From Moringa oleifera (Eukaryota > Streptophyta > Magnoliopsida > Brassicales > Moringaceae), in contig JAJFZO010000229.1 in the NCBI GenBank assembly GCA_021397835.1, forward strand, positions 2,046,001-2,110,000: a stretch of 64,000 nt of DNA. Reading direction: 5' to 3'. Position 1 is the stretch's first letter; each line of letters begins with the position of its first letter. A program made the translations under genes and the position numbers. The notes below the pieces were generated by a model. It was not told where the DNA came from. It ran no database searches and worked only from the letters and a program-made list of their open reading frames with translations. Below, one piece after another: positions 37,828 to 49,627 of the stretch.

Positions 37828-38604
37828 AATGTTGAATCTCCAAATTATAATGACAAACTCTCTAATCCAGTGATATTTTTATTAGCATCAAAATAAGTAA
37901 ATAAATATTAAGTAAAAAAATAAAAATAATTTATTATTAATATATATAACAAAAATTTATAAATAAATATGGATTTGTCATACATATATTTTAACTGTGA
38001 ATTTATAAAAATTAAATTTAGTTACGTCAAAACATGTATAAATATATTTAACTTATTAAAATAATAAAAAATTTAAAAATATATATTTTCATCATGAAAA
38101 ATCTTAAAATCTTAAATGTATATCAAATCGAGCTATAATATCTATAAAATAATAAATTAAACTTTTATATATCAATTTGATTTATATTAAATTTTATTTA
38201 AAAAATTATAAAAATTAAAAAATATTTTTGTAATTAGAATACTTAAAAAAAATAAGTTGAGTAAATTTCACACTTCATCTTGATTCTATTTTTTAATTTT
38301 AATTAATTTTTATGGATGATTTACTTTTTATAAATATTCAAAAATTTTACAATACAAATCTTTCAAAAATATTTTGATTATAATTTTTTTGTGATAATAG
38401 GTTGTATATTACTTTATATTTATAAAAAAAATTTAAAAGTTCAAATTCATAATGTAAAATCTTTAATTTAAACATTTTTAAAATTCTAAATTTTCCAATA
38501 ATATTTAATATAATCTAAATTAATGGATATTTATTTAATTTATTATTTTTAAAATATTAAAAATTAATGTTACTTATAAAATATAATTAAAAAATTTAAA
38601 TAAC
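37828..38604. repeat. Direct repeat, right copy (about 0.77 kb)
   Basis: This is the partner of 35881-36652, offset by about 1947 bases. The two copies enclose about 1.17 kb, of which 0.72 kb is the MITE. A tRNA-type primer binding site was not seen after the left copy, so the pair is more likely a segmental duplication than retrotransposon LTRs. Confidence 0.88.
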
Positions 38605-41134
38605 GTTATATATAATATAATTTTAACAATATTTGTATACACCCAATCTCCTAGACCAATCTTTATCAATTTGAGCCAACATATTAATTTGAAATTATAT
38701 CATATAAATAATTTAATTAACAATTCAAAGCAAATTTATTTGGATTTATTATTTTAATAATAAAAATAAATCTTATTATTTTAATAATACTATTAATAAA
38801 AAATGAAACATCATACCTAAGATAAAGAATAATATCAATAATACATTCCTACATTTTCAAATTTGAATTCCTTGGCAATAGTAATTAAAAAAAATCCTTG
38901 GAAAAGAATGAATTTTTATTAATGGTAGGCGAAGACAAACTTGCTTCTTTTATGATCATGCCGATACCATTCACTATTAAAAAATATGTAAAAATAAATA
39001 TTTTATTTTATTTGATTATTCTTTTTAAAGCTTTAGATATATATAAATTAAATAATGGAAATTAACTCATAAGGTGACTCATTCTCAATTGTGTAATAAC
39101 AATTGGAACTCATAAATTAAATTGTTTATTTATATCTTAAATTTTTTCATTAGAATTAAAAGGCTTTTTATGTTGATGTAATTGAATAATTAATATTTAT
39201 AATTTTTTAAAAAATATTTATTTAAAAAATTTAACAACTTAGGCCATCTCCAACTCTATACACTAAATTTAACATCAATTTGGTGTTAAAAAAGAATCTT
39301 TTTAGAATATTTCAAAATCAAAATTTTTTTTTTATCTTCGACCCATTTACATCAAATTTGTGTTATAATATTATTTTAATAATATAAATAATAATTATCA
39401 ATAAAAATATTTATAAATATTGATTAATTTATAAATATTTTTAAAATAATTAATATAATTTAAAATTTTAATTTTAATTTATATTTTTTAGAAAATTAAT
39501 ATTATATAATAAATTATAATTTTTAGTAATTTTGAAATTAAAAATTTATCAATTAAATTTAATAAAAATATTTTTACCGTAATTTTAACTTAATTATTTT
39601 TATGAGTTACTTATATTTTTACGATAATATATAATTTTTTGATAGAGTAATTTTACATACATAATTCAAATTGATATTAAAATTTTATTACGTAATTGGT
39701 ACAAGATAAAATAAAATTACTAACACATTATAATATTTTAATTTCAATTTAAGTTGTAATCGTTAATGTGTTGTTATATTTATTGTACTGTGTTATTAAT
39801 TAAAAAAATTTATTTTTATTATGTTCATGCAAAAATTTAAATTATATCATACATTATAAATTATTTTAAATTTTTATATATTTTAAATAAAAATTTTAAT
39901 AATATATATAATTTTATCATTAATTAAATAAATTATTATTAATAATAATTTAAATAAAACAAAATTATATATTGAATATTGATCTTATTTTAAAGATTTT
40001 GATGAGATATTTTTAATGGTATAATTTTTTTCTAATAATATCATATATTTATTAAATTATTCATCAAAAATATATTTGATTCAAAATCTTTAAAAAAATT
40101 ACTTATCAAAAAAAATTTTAAAATTACACCAATTTGATGTAGTTACAGTATTGCACCAAATTTGGTGGAATATTATAACTGCACCAAATTGAAGGGATTA
40201 ATTTACGTTGGTGACAATTTTATCAATTTTTGACGATAAAATACCGTTTTACCGTCTTTATTAGACACTACCTTATTCTTTGGACATTAAGAGATCAAAT
40301 TATAAAAATCTAATTTTTCTTTTTAAACCATAAATTAAGTATTTTATATTTTATTATACAATAAGTTGAAAAATAAAAAAATAAAAAAATAAAAAAAAGA
40401 AGAAAGAAGATAAATTGAAAGGTAGCTAAATGTACCACAGAGTATACCACCGGGTTTGTAATTTATAGCGTGTCTGATGGGCATTTTCGTCAACACACAT
40501 AACTTCGCATATATATTTTAATTATAATTTATATATAAAAATATAAAATATTATAAGTCTCTGTCGGAGTCTTTGCCTAGTCCGCGACATAATACATTTG
40601 GTTTATGGAAAAAGTAGCCCATCATGTCCCATTTTCACTCATTTTAAAAATTTCACAACTTATCCGCTTGATTTTACTCTTGAAAAAGAAAAATATTTTA
40701 TTAATTTTTTAAATTTGGTTATGAAAACCCAAAAATGTCCTTATCATGCTCGCACATTAAATTAAATTAAATAAAAATACCACCTGTGCATCAGTTAGTT
40801 TGACTGAGGCATGTCCAAATACTAACACTCATTTGCTTTTTTAAAAAAAAAAATAAAAAAACAAAATTTTTTATCTGTTTAATGAAATATCTCAAATATT
40901 TTTTTCAATCATTTATAATTAATGAAAACTCTAAAATACCCTTCTGAATCCTCTCACACAGGGAATTACATAAAAAGTGGCATGTCAAATGTCAGTTTTT
41001 TTTTTTAAAAAGCAATTCTCTTACAATTTTTTAGTGAATGAAAACACAAAATTACCCTTTTCATCTTTCAATACAGTATACGATAAAATTAATTTTTTTA
41101 TTTTTAATTCACCAAAAACCTAAAAATACCCTTA

Positions 41135-41136
41135 GC

Positions 41137-41178
<42 letters not shown>
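41135..41178. repeat. (ATT)n microsatellite
   Basis: About thirteen ATT units lie upstream of the MLK transcription unit. Confidence 0.95.
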
Positions 41179-41300
41179 TTAATATCCCGTTAGTTCTATT
41201 CCTAAATCATATATACAAAGAAATAGATATTCAGACAGAGAGATGGAAAAAAAGAAAAAAGAAAAAAGAGCAGGAAAATAATGTAGGAATTTTCCATAAT

Positions 41301-42648
41301 TTTAAACTTTGTAATAAGGGAGAGAGACACATCACACAAACCACAAGAAAGAGCAGAGCATAGCATCACCACCTCCACCACCATCACACACATTCACATA
41401 CACATGAGATAAAAGCCTCCGCCCAAATCTCCACCTAATAAACAAACGGAAGAAAAAATCAATCAATCAAATCTCTCTCGGGAGAAATTCATCCCTTTAA
41501 CCCTAAATTTAGCCCATATTTCTCTTTGTTGCTGCTCAAAACATTCAAACAGGAGACCGGACTTTTCTTGCGTTGGTAATTTTTTTTTTGTTGGTTTCAG
41601 TTTGTGATACAAATGCCTTCTTCACTCGAGTAGAAGATCTGAGTCCTGACCGATCGCGGTTTTTTCGCTTTGTCCGATCATTGTTGTTTTGCTGTTTTTT
41701 TTTTTTTCTTTTGAGGATCGATCTGTGAGTAGTTCTTTTCCTTTTTTCTTTCTACTTTTTGGTTCATTTTGTGAGTAGTATCATGACTGTTGAGCGTCTT
41801 GGATGATCGGTTTGTTGTTTTGATTTTTCTTTCCCTAAAAGTTTCATTTTGGGACGATCGGTTTACAGGATTGTTTCTTTTTTATGGAGTCAATATGATT
41901 TGAAATATGAAATTATGTGTTCTTTTGAATTTTTTTTTCTCTCTTTTATATTTTTTGCTTTTTTTGTTGGCAATGAAGATGATGCTGAGACTGTGTTGAT
42001 TGTTGTGGCTGATCTATTTGGCTTAGCTTTGGGCTTAAAAACCTATGGATGTTTGTTTATGTATCAGTAAGTATGTAAAAATCCATGCTTATGTATTTGA
42101 TTTGGGTAGATTGTTTATTATTGTAGAAGCTAATGACTGATTTGAAGAGAAGGATGAAGCATATTTCAGAAAGGCAATGCACAAAATCCACAAATTCACG
42201 TATGCTTTTAGCTGCATTAGCTTAAATGTTACTAGGGTGTTTGAAATAATAAATTTTCTATGTATATTCCCCTAGAGTAGTATCTTTCATTCATTGCCAT
42301 TGCCCTTTTCAGTGGGCGGAACTTTTTCCTGTCATATTGAAAATCTTCTCTAGATAGGAAGCTGATGAATTTGCTGATTACGTTTATTTTCTTCCACTTT
42401 TAATTTCACCAATGCTGTCATTATGGGTGTGATTTGAGATTCTATATGTCATTTTAGAGCTGATGCAATCTGGTTTATTTGTGGAAGGGTAGGTTATGGG
42501 TTTGAACTTGGCTGCTTTATTACCTTTTCTTTCATGGTATGCTCTAGTTTTGTGCTCATCCTCACATTCTTTCAACTGGTTTTGGTGGCAGATGATCTGA
42601 AGGGATATTAGGGACAATTGAGTGTGATGTGATTTGCATGGGGTGACG
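41301..42648 (+). promoter_or_regulatory. MLK promoter and leader, probable leader intron, mini-uORFs
   Basis: From about 41330 the composition changes to CA-rich and CT-rich DNA typical of a plant 5' leader. T-rich, intron-like DNA then runs to an acceptor (TTGGTGGCAG) ending at 42591. The 57 bases left before the kinase ATG hold three very short upstream frames: 42592-42600, 42627-42632 and 42638-42646. Confidence 0.5.
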
Positions 42649-44005
42649 ATGCCAGAGTTGCGAAGTGGAGCACGCAGATCAAAACGCCTTGACGATCTTC
42701 AGCCTACACCTCAACCGGTTGATCAAGCTGAAAATTGGGCATTGCCTGCTCAAAATAGAACAAGAAGAAGAGTTGGTGGTGGACGAGGAAGGGGTAATGC
42801 TGCAGCTTTAGCCAAAGGGGCTTCTCCAGCAGTACCTGCGAGGCCAACTGCTGTCGGTAGAGGCCGGGGCATCAGGTTGATAGATTTAGACCCAGAACCT
42901 TGTGAGGTGCCTCCTGAAGCTGGTGCTTTAGGGGCGGCTGAACCTGCTTATAATCGAGTAGAAGTGGTGGCTGACAAAAATATTGTGATGGAGGGGGGTA
43001 GTGCAGAGAAGGTTGTTGGGGTTGAAGAAGAGGCTAGCACAACCCCGGTCCCTGAAAGGGTATTGCTGACCACTTCATCGTTCTGTTTTTCTGTTTTATT
43101 TGTATAGAACATGCAGCTTCATTCTGAATAACTAACATTTGCATGAACATCCCACTTTTGGTAAGAAATATACATTGTTATTATGTTGGAGGTTTTGTTT
43201 TTTGGTCATTAAATTCCTCGAGGAGGTCGGATTCCTCAACCTGGATACCTTGGTTAAGAAATTTTTTTTTGCAACTTTACCAATGCACCATTCCATATTC
43301 GCTTGTGCAACTGCTTTGCTATAATTACTGGTTCAAAGTTTTTTAATTTCTTGTTCGCTTTTGGAGGAAGGCCCAATCGGAACAGTATTTTTTCTCCCTT
43401 CAGGTACAAGTGGGTAATTCTCCTGAATATAAGATAGAAAGAAAATTGGGTAAGGGTGGCTTTGGGCAAGTTTATGTCGGCAGAAGGGTGAGCGGTGGTG
43501 GCAGCGATAGAACTGGACCTGATGCGATTGAGGTATGACCAAGGGCCATATGCGCATTTTGGGAGACTGCTGACCTAGTGATGTGCTGAAATCTCCATTA
43601 CCCTTCTTTTTCAGGTCGCATTGAAGTTTGAGCACCGAAATAGTAAAGGTTGCAATTATGGGCCTCCATATGAGTGGCAAGTCTACAAGTTAGTATGGTG
43701 TCTTTAATGTCTGAATTTTGTTTACTAAATAAATTAGTTATCTGACTCCACTTTTCCTTTTTCTTCTTTATTTGTGTTTCGTTTTACTGAAAAGTACTCT
43801 AAATGGATGTTACGGAATTCCTTGGGTACATTACAAGGGTCGCCAAGGAGACTTTTACATTCTGGTGAGTCCTCGACACATGCTGCATAGCGTTTAAATT
43901 TCTTTGTGCATCATGTTTGAAGGAAGCCAAATAAATATTTCAGGTCATGGACATGCTTGGTCCAAGCCTCTGGGATGTTTGGAATTCTCTGGGACAATCG
44001 TAAGG

Positions 44006-44048
<43 letters not shown>

Positions 44049-47000
44049 ATGTGTGCTTCTGGCTGCTGCTTTCCGTTGCACCTTTTCTTGATGCATGTGA
44101 ACAGTACCATCTTTGTTTAAGGTGTTGGTACTTGTAACAGGATGTCACCAAACATGGTTGCCTGCATTGCAGTGGAGGCAATATCAATTCTTGAAAAACT
44201 TCACATCAAGGGGTTAGTCATACTAATAACTTTCATCTCTTTGCTTCTCGCCGTCGTCCTCCATATTGCTATCTGTATTGGATTAGCGAGAACCATTGTT
44301 GTTCATTATGATATTGATCTCTATTCAAAAAAGGTTTGTGCATGGAGATGTGAAGCCAGAAAATTTTTTGCTTGGTCAACCTGGCTCAGCTGATGAGAAG
44401 AAGCTTTATCTTATTGATCTTGGTCTGGGTATGTGATCGTTCCTTCCATGTTACTTTATTAATATTGACCATAAGTATATTACTTATGTTCAGCAGTTTG
44501 ATTAGTACTCAATGCAGGATCTCTATGTTGTTTTTGTTCCTACTGCTTGGTTTGACCTAGCTGGGAAAAAGGCTTGTTCCATTGCATTAATTGATCCTAA
44601 CATATTTTTAATTTCAGCGTCAAGATGGAAAGATGCACATTCTGGTCAACATGTTGATTATGATCAGAGGCCTGACATATTCAGGTATGTGAATTTTCTC
44701 TTTCTTTTTTCTTTCGGAAAATGTTCATCAATTTGTGGCTGTATTATACTTCAATGCATTTATTTTGGCAGGGGAACAATAAGGTATGCAAGTGTACATG
44801 CACATTTGGGCCGGACTGGAAGTCGAAGGGATGATCTAGAGTCATTGGCATACACATTGATATTTCTAATAAAGGGAAGGTTACCATGGCAGGGATATCA
44901 AGTGAGTTTGAATTCTTTTTTCGTCTCTCTCTCTTCCCCTTTCTAAATCTTATTATGTGCTGTGTCATTCTTTTCTTCCTTCTAGTAACTATGTGCTGTT
45001 TGTTTTGTGATGTGCAGGGTGATAACAAGAGCTTTCTTGTTTGTAAGAAAAAGATGGCCACCTCTCCAGAGTTGATGTGTTGCTTTTGTCCTGCACCATT
45101 TAAACAATTCCTTGAAGCTGTTACAAACATGAAATTTGATGAGGAGCCTAATTATGCCAAGCTTATATCTTTTTTTGATACCCTGATTGAACCATGCGTT
45201 CTGTCGAGACCAATTAGAATTGACGGAGCACTTAAGGTAGTTGTTGCTTGTTTCCATATTTTTCTTTGCCTTTTTAAGGTAGAGTTGGTTCTTTTGACAT
45301 GGCAGCTTTTTGTTGTTGCTTATTGCATAATTAGGTTGGGCAAAAGAGGGGAAGATTGCTCATTAACTTGGAAGAGGATGAACAACCAAAGAAGAAAGTA
45401 AGATTAGGTAGTCCTGCTACGCAATGGATTTCGGTTTATAATGCACGTCGTCCCATGAAGCAGAGGTAATTAGTGCCGACACATCTTAAATGACTTTTTT
45501 GACCTTGTGCTTGCAGCATGAGTTGCTCCAAGGGCATTGCTTTTGAGCTGTCTTAATCATTCATCCTGCTTTTGAGATTTCTTAAAATGCAGTGTTGTAA
45601 TTCATGCAGTTATTAACATTGTCAGTTGCTTCTCCAATGTATATATGTATTTATTGACAGTTGCTGAGAAGTGCATTTAAGGCCGTTGGTGCTTGCATCT
45701 ATTGATACATGTTTCTAGTTTTTCTGTTTGTATCATATGAGATGCTTGATTCTATGAATTATATAATTAGTTTTATAAATTAATAGGAGACTCATTTACG
45801 TTTCGCATATGTATATAATGCAGTACTCATTTGCTTAGAGTTAAAGTAACCCTTATTGGACTTGTAGATATCACTACAACGTTGCAGACTCGAGGCTGCA
45901 CCAGCATGTGGAAAAGGGTAATGAGGATGGATTGTATATTAGCTGTGTGGCATCTGCAGCTAATCTCTGGGCCCTTATCATGGATGCGGGAACAGGTTTC
46001 ACCTCTCAAGTTTACGAGTTGTCAGCCTTCTTTCTCCACAAGGTTGTTATTTGGAAGCCTAAATTGCTATGTTCTGTCAGTTTTTCGTGGATGACTCGAT
46101 TATTGACCATATTGTCATCATTTGGAAGCCTAAATTGCTATGTTCTGTCAGTTTTTCGTGGATGACTCGATTATTGACCATATTGTCATCATTTGGATTT
46201 TTATCAGGATTGGATTATGGAGCAGTGGGAAAAGAATTACTATATCAGTTCAATAGCTGGTGCGAGTAATGGGAGTTCCTTGGTTGTTATGTCCAAAGGT
46301 TGGTACTTATAGTCATTATTGTAGAATGATATGTGACCTGTTATTGCATATATGCGTGAATATGTCTCTTTGTGTTTGTGAAATTCTTCTCAAGTGTTTG
46401 TACCCTTTTCTGCTTACTATTTATAGTTATGGTTTGGGAGACCAGAAAAAACATGTTCTACCTGCTGAAAGGTATACCAAGATGCATAGTATTGGCAATT
46501 GAGTATATTAATGTCACGGCGAAGGGATCAAGATGCTTGCAATATAAAAACATTACTGGTATGTATTGGTTGCACGACATTTTGGTGCAGCTTAGTTTTT
46601 GGCGTATGGCTTTGACATTGCCCTATGTGACTTCCTGAGAGCTTTCTCTGGTCTGTTTTAACCCCCTTGAGCACAATAGTCTTTCTGGATTTTGTGCATA
46701 CCCAACAATAGTAAAAAAGTAAAATTATCTGATCAGGGCAGAGATCCTTGTTTCCTTTTCAATTTATTCTGATTGTGCAGAGTTTTTGGTAAGCTAGAGA
46801 TTAAGTTTATAGGTTCATCTGCTTTTAATAAACCTTTATAAATATGCTATGATTGTCTTATGGATATTCAGATGCAAACTAGGAGTTAGTGGAGGTGTTT
46901 CACCACCAAGCTCTAGTGTTATCCAAGTAATGAATAGGCTCTCTAATTGGGCTTCAGCTGGCTTTTGGGCTTCCATTAGCTGGTTCACTTGGTGACATCT

Positions 47001-48119
47001 GCTTTTGCCCATGCTGTTATTATTTTCATAGTTTCCATTATTAGGCTTCTCTTCAAGTTTCCAACTGTGTATAAGCATCACGTTGGAGCATTATAGGCAA
47101 AAAATTTGAAACAGTCTTTGCAAGTGTCCTGAGATTTGCTTTCTTTTTTTTCAGAATTATCTGGAACTCTAGAAGCATATATAGCATAAATTAATCAATT
47201 TAATTAACTAGTGCTGTAGCTGACCAAAGAATTTTGTAATTGTTCAGGAACTCCTTACACTCAGCAGTCTTACAAAGTGAGTGAATCTTTTCCTTTTAAG
47301 TGGATAAATAAGAAGTGGAAAGAAGGCTTTCATGTGACATCCATGACAACTGCTGGCAGTCGCTGGGGTGTGGTAATGTCCAGGAACTCTGGATATTCTG
47401 ACCAGGTATAACTTCAAATTAAATTTTTCATGGTAAGTTTTCATAACAATATTTTGTGTGAGAAGTAGTGATTTCACCTCCTGTTTTGTTCTATTTGATC
47501 TAATGATATAGGTTGTGGAGCTTGACTTTTTGTACCCAAGTGAAGGAATACATAGAAGGTGGGAGAATGGTTACAGAATAACATCCATGGCAGCCACTGC
47601 AGATCAAGCTGCTTTCATATTGAGCATACCAAAACGTAAAATGTTGGATGAAACTCAGGAAACTCTGCGTACCTCAGCCTTCCCCAGCACCCATGTTAAG
47701 GTAGATCTTTCATCTCTCAACGAAACAAATCTGTCCTAAAATTTGCTTGTCTCCTTTTGGGTAATAGTTTGTGGCTCTAGAAATCTGTGCAGTGGGGACT
47801 TACCGATATTAGTTGCATATCTGTTGCTTGTGCATTTCCTTCTTGACTTTCTTTCATGGAGTAAAATGCTTTGCTCGGTCTCTGGAAATTTGAGTCCCTC
47901 ACTCTGTTTGCTCCTTTTCATGCTACAAAAATTTTTCAGATAGAAGTTAACTGTGGGCAAAAACCTATTCTCTTATCTTCTTTTATGTCTCCTTTCTCTA
48001 TACATCTTTTCCTTTTGTTCAAAATAATGATTGTTCGGTTGCTGTTGTTCCTGATGCAGGAAAAATGGTCCAAAAATCTCTACATCGCATCCATTTGTTA
48101 TGGGCGAACTGTCTGCTGA
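42649..48119 (+). CDS. MUT9-like protein kinase (MLK/PPK, CK1 superfamily)
   Basis: Nuclear Ser/Thr kinase. Arabidopsis MLK/PPK kinases phosphorylate histone H3 Thr3 and photoreceptor-pathway proteins such as CRY2 and PIF3. Sixteen exons: 42649-43059, 43404-43532, 43615-43688, 43795-43864, 43944-43999, 44141-44212, 44334-44428, 44618-44684, 44772-44901, 45018-45236, 45335-45465, 45868-46042, 46208-46298, 47248-47405, 47512-47700 and 48060-48119. They total 2127 bases and 708 residues. The N-terminus [18 protein letters not shown] is basic with RGRG motifs. The glycine loop [11 protein letters not shown] begins at 153, with ATP lysine Lys184 (VALK), catalytic HGDVKPEN at 274-281 (HGD instead of HRD) and metal-binding DLG at 299-301 (instead of DFG). 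Both substitutions are normal for this family. The C-terminal extension ends [12 protein letters not shown]. The start follows the conserved N-terminus, two bases after a mini-uORF. Confidence 0.95.
44009..44045. repeat. (CT)n microsatellite in an MLK intron
   Basis: About 18 CT units begin about ten bases after the exon 5 donor. Confidence 0.95.
46049..46197. repeat. 71-base tandem duplication in an MLK intron
   Basis: Two apparently perfect 71-base units (TTTGGAAGCCTAAATTGC starting at 46050 and 46121) plus the first bases of a third (ATTTGGA) fill the intron between exons 12 and 13 up to the acceptor at 46207. Confidence 0.93.
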
Positions 48120-49627
48120 TTTTGAGGGGGTGAATGTGTTTTGTTTGTCCCCTTAGTTGAAATTTTGAAAGCTCAGAGGTTACTTTCAGATGATTTCAGA
48201 TGCATGGGTTGGCTTTTCCCATGCATGATGAAGTTAACCCAGCTTCTCTTATATAGAATCTCGACATATTTGAATGTAAAAAGGAAAATTTAAAAAAAAA
48301 AAAGGAGAAGAGAGAAACAACCGAATTGAGAGTTGGAAAACATGTGGCGGATCCAATCTGGGAGTGTGGGGCAACTGTTTGTTGAAAACATATATATGAT
48401 AGTAACTTGGCAATTGCTGCCAAGCCTTGCTAGAAACTGTCATTCTGCTTTTAAATTATGATAAATGGAAAACCATGAAATTCTGATAGTTCCTGTATGT
48501 TTCTTAGTCACATTTTCTTAGCCATATATTTATTTCCTGCTAGAAAAGATGTCAAAAGATCAACTCCGAAGGCAGCTTCATAGCTCCCCTTGTCCCCTTC
48601 CATGTTTGCAACCCGTGCACTTTCTTAGTCTGATTTTCTTGGAAGTTAATGGTCCTTGATTATTATAATCTTGTCTTTCATAGAAAATTGGCAGGTACCT
48701 AAGCAATTAGCCTATTGTTAGTTGTCATAATGTTTAGAACTTTGACTTTATTTATTTTTTTATGTTCACTTAAATTAAATACCCATTTTGTTTGAAAGTT
48801 GGGCAAAGCTGGCTAATAATTTAAATGAAAAATGTGTTTGGGGATAATTTAATATGCTACATGAATGTTGATTGTCACTAATGTCATCCTTGTATATTAA
48901 AATAAGACATCCTTGTATATTGAAATAAGACTGGATCTTTAAAGTAAACGAAGTTGCATTGACAAAGAATAGAACCAAGGAGAATTGACCAAGGAGAATT
49001 GACTAGATGTGATACGAAGGCACCTTCATTATTAAATAAATCCCACTCTCTAATTGCATTCACACCGTAACCATAAACAAATATAGGGTTGACATGGAAA
49101 TGTTATAATAAATTTAAAAAAAACAAACATATAAAGAGACAATGTTGAAGATAGAAAGCGTATTCCAGTATGAATTCTTTATGCATCATCTCCTTACCCC
49201 TTCAATACGTAAGAAGAAAATCATTCCCGGACCAGCTGGCTCCAGCCTTCTGCTGGGTATGAGGCCTGATTTTCCTATTTCTTAGCAGAGACATTGATTT
49301 TATATAGACTTCTCTTGCTGAGTTTTAAAGTATTCTGGGAGAAAAAAATGCTGAAACAGACTCATCTTGCTGGAGAGAGATTTTCAATGCATGCAAGAAG
49401 ATGATTATCACAAGACTCAAATTTCACACAAGACCTGAGTCCATTTCCTCAGAAACAAAAGGAAAGAGTACCAGAGCTTTCCTTCTCTTTCCCTGGGATA
49501 ATAAGAATTGTTTAAACTTACCTACCATTGACTATCTGGGAAAAATAATCCCTATATTCTTCTGGTACTACCTATAAGTGTGCCTGAAGCTGCTCCAGGA
49601 AACAAAGTGAGAAGCTGAAACCTCAAC
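48120..49627. other. MLK 3' UTR and promoter of the first RLP gene
   Basis: The MLK 3' UTR probably covers the first few hundred bases. The rest is ordinary AT-rich spacer with the presumed RLP promoter on the right. No gene is recognised. Confidence 0.6.

Larger units (their letters stand above)
34489..41300. other. AT-rich intergenic desert with repeats
   Basis: After the phosphorylase promoter (34489 to about 34700), the DNA is extremely A+T-rich to about 41300 with no credible coding frame. It contains a direct repeat pair and a MITE-like element, annotated separately. A GGCCATCTCCAAC string at about 39243 resembles the end of some plant MITEs, but no matching other end was found. The last kilobase has diverged repeats built around AAAATACCCTT and a long ATT microsatellite. 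Confidence 0.7.

Noticed and set aside
35881..38604. Classic LTR retrotransposon
   Set aside because: No gag/pol frame, no tRNA-complementary primer site after the left copy and no polypurine tract were found; kept only as a direct repeat pair.
39243..40230. Second MITE starting GGCCATCTCCAAC
   Set aside because: The start looks right for some plant MITEs, but no matching inverted end or target duplication could be located.
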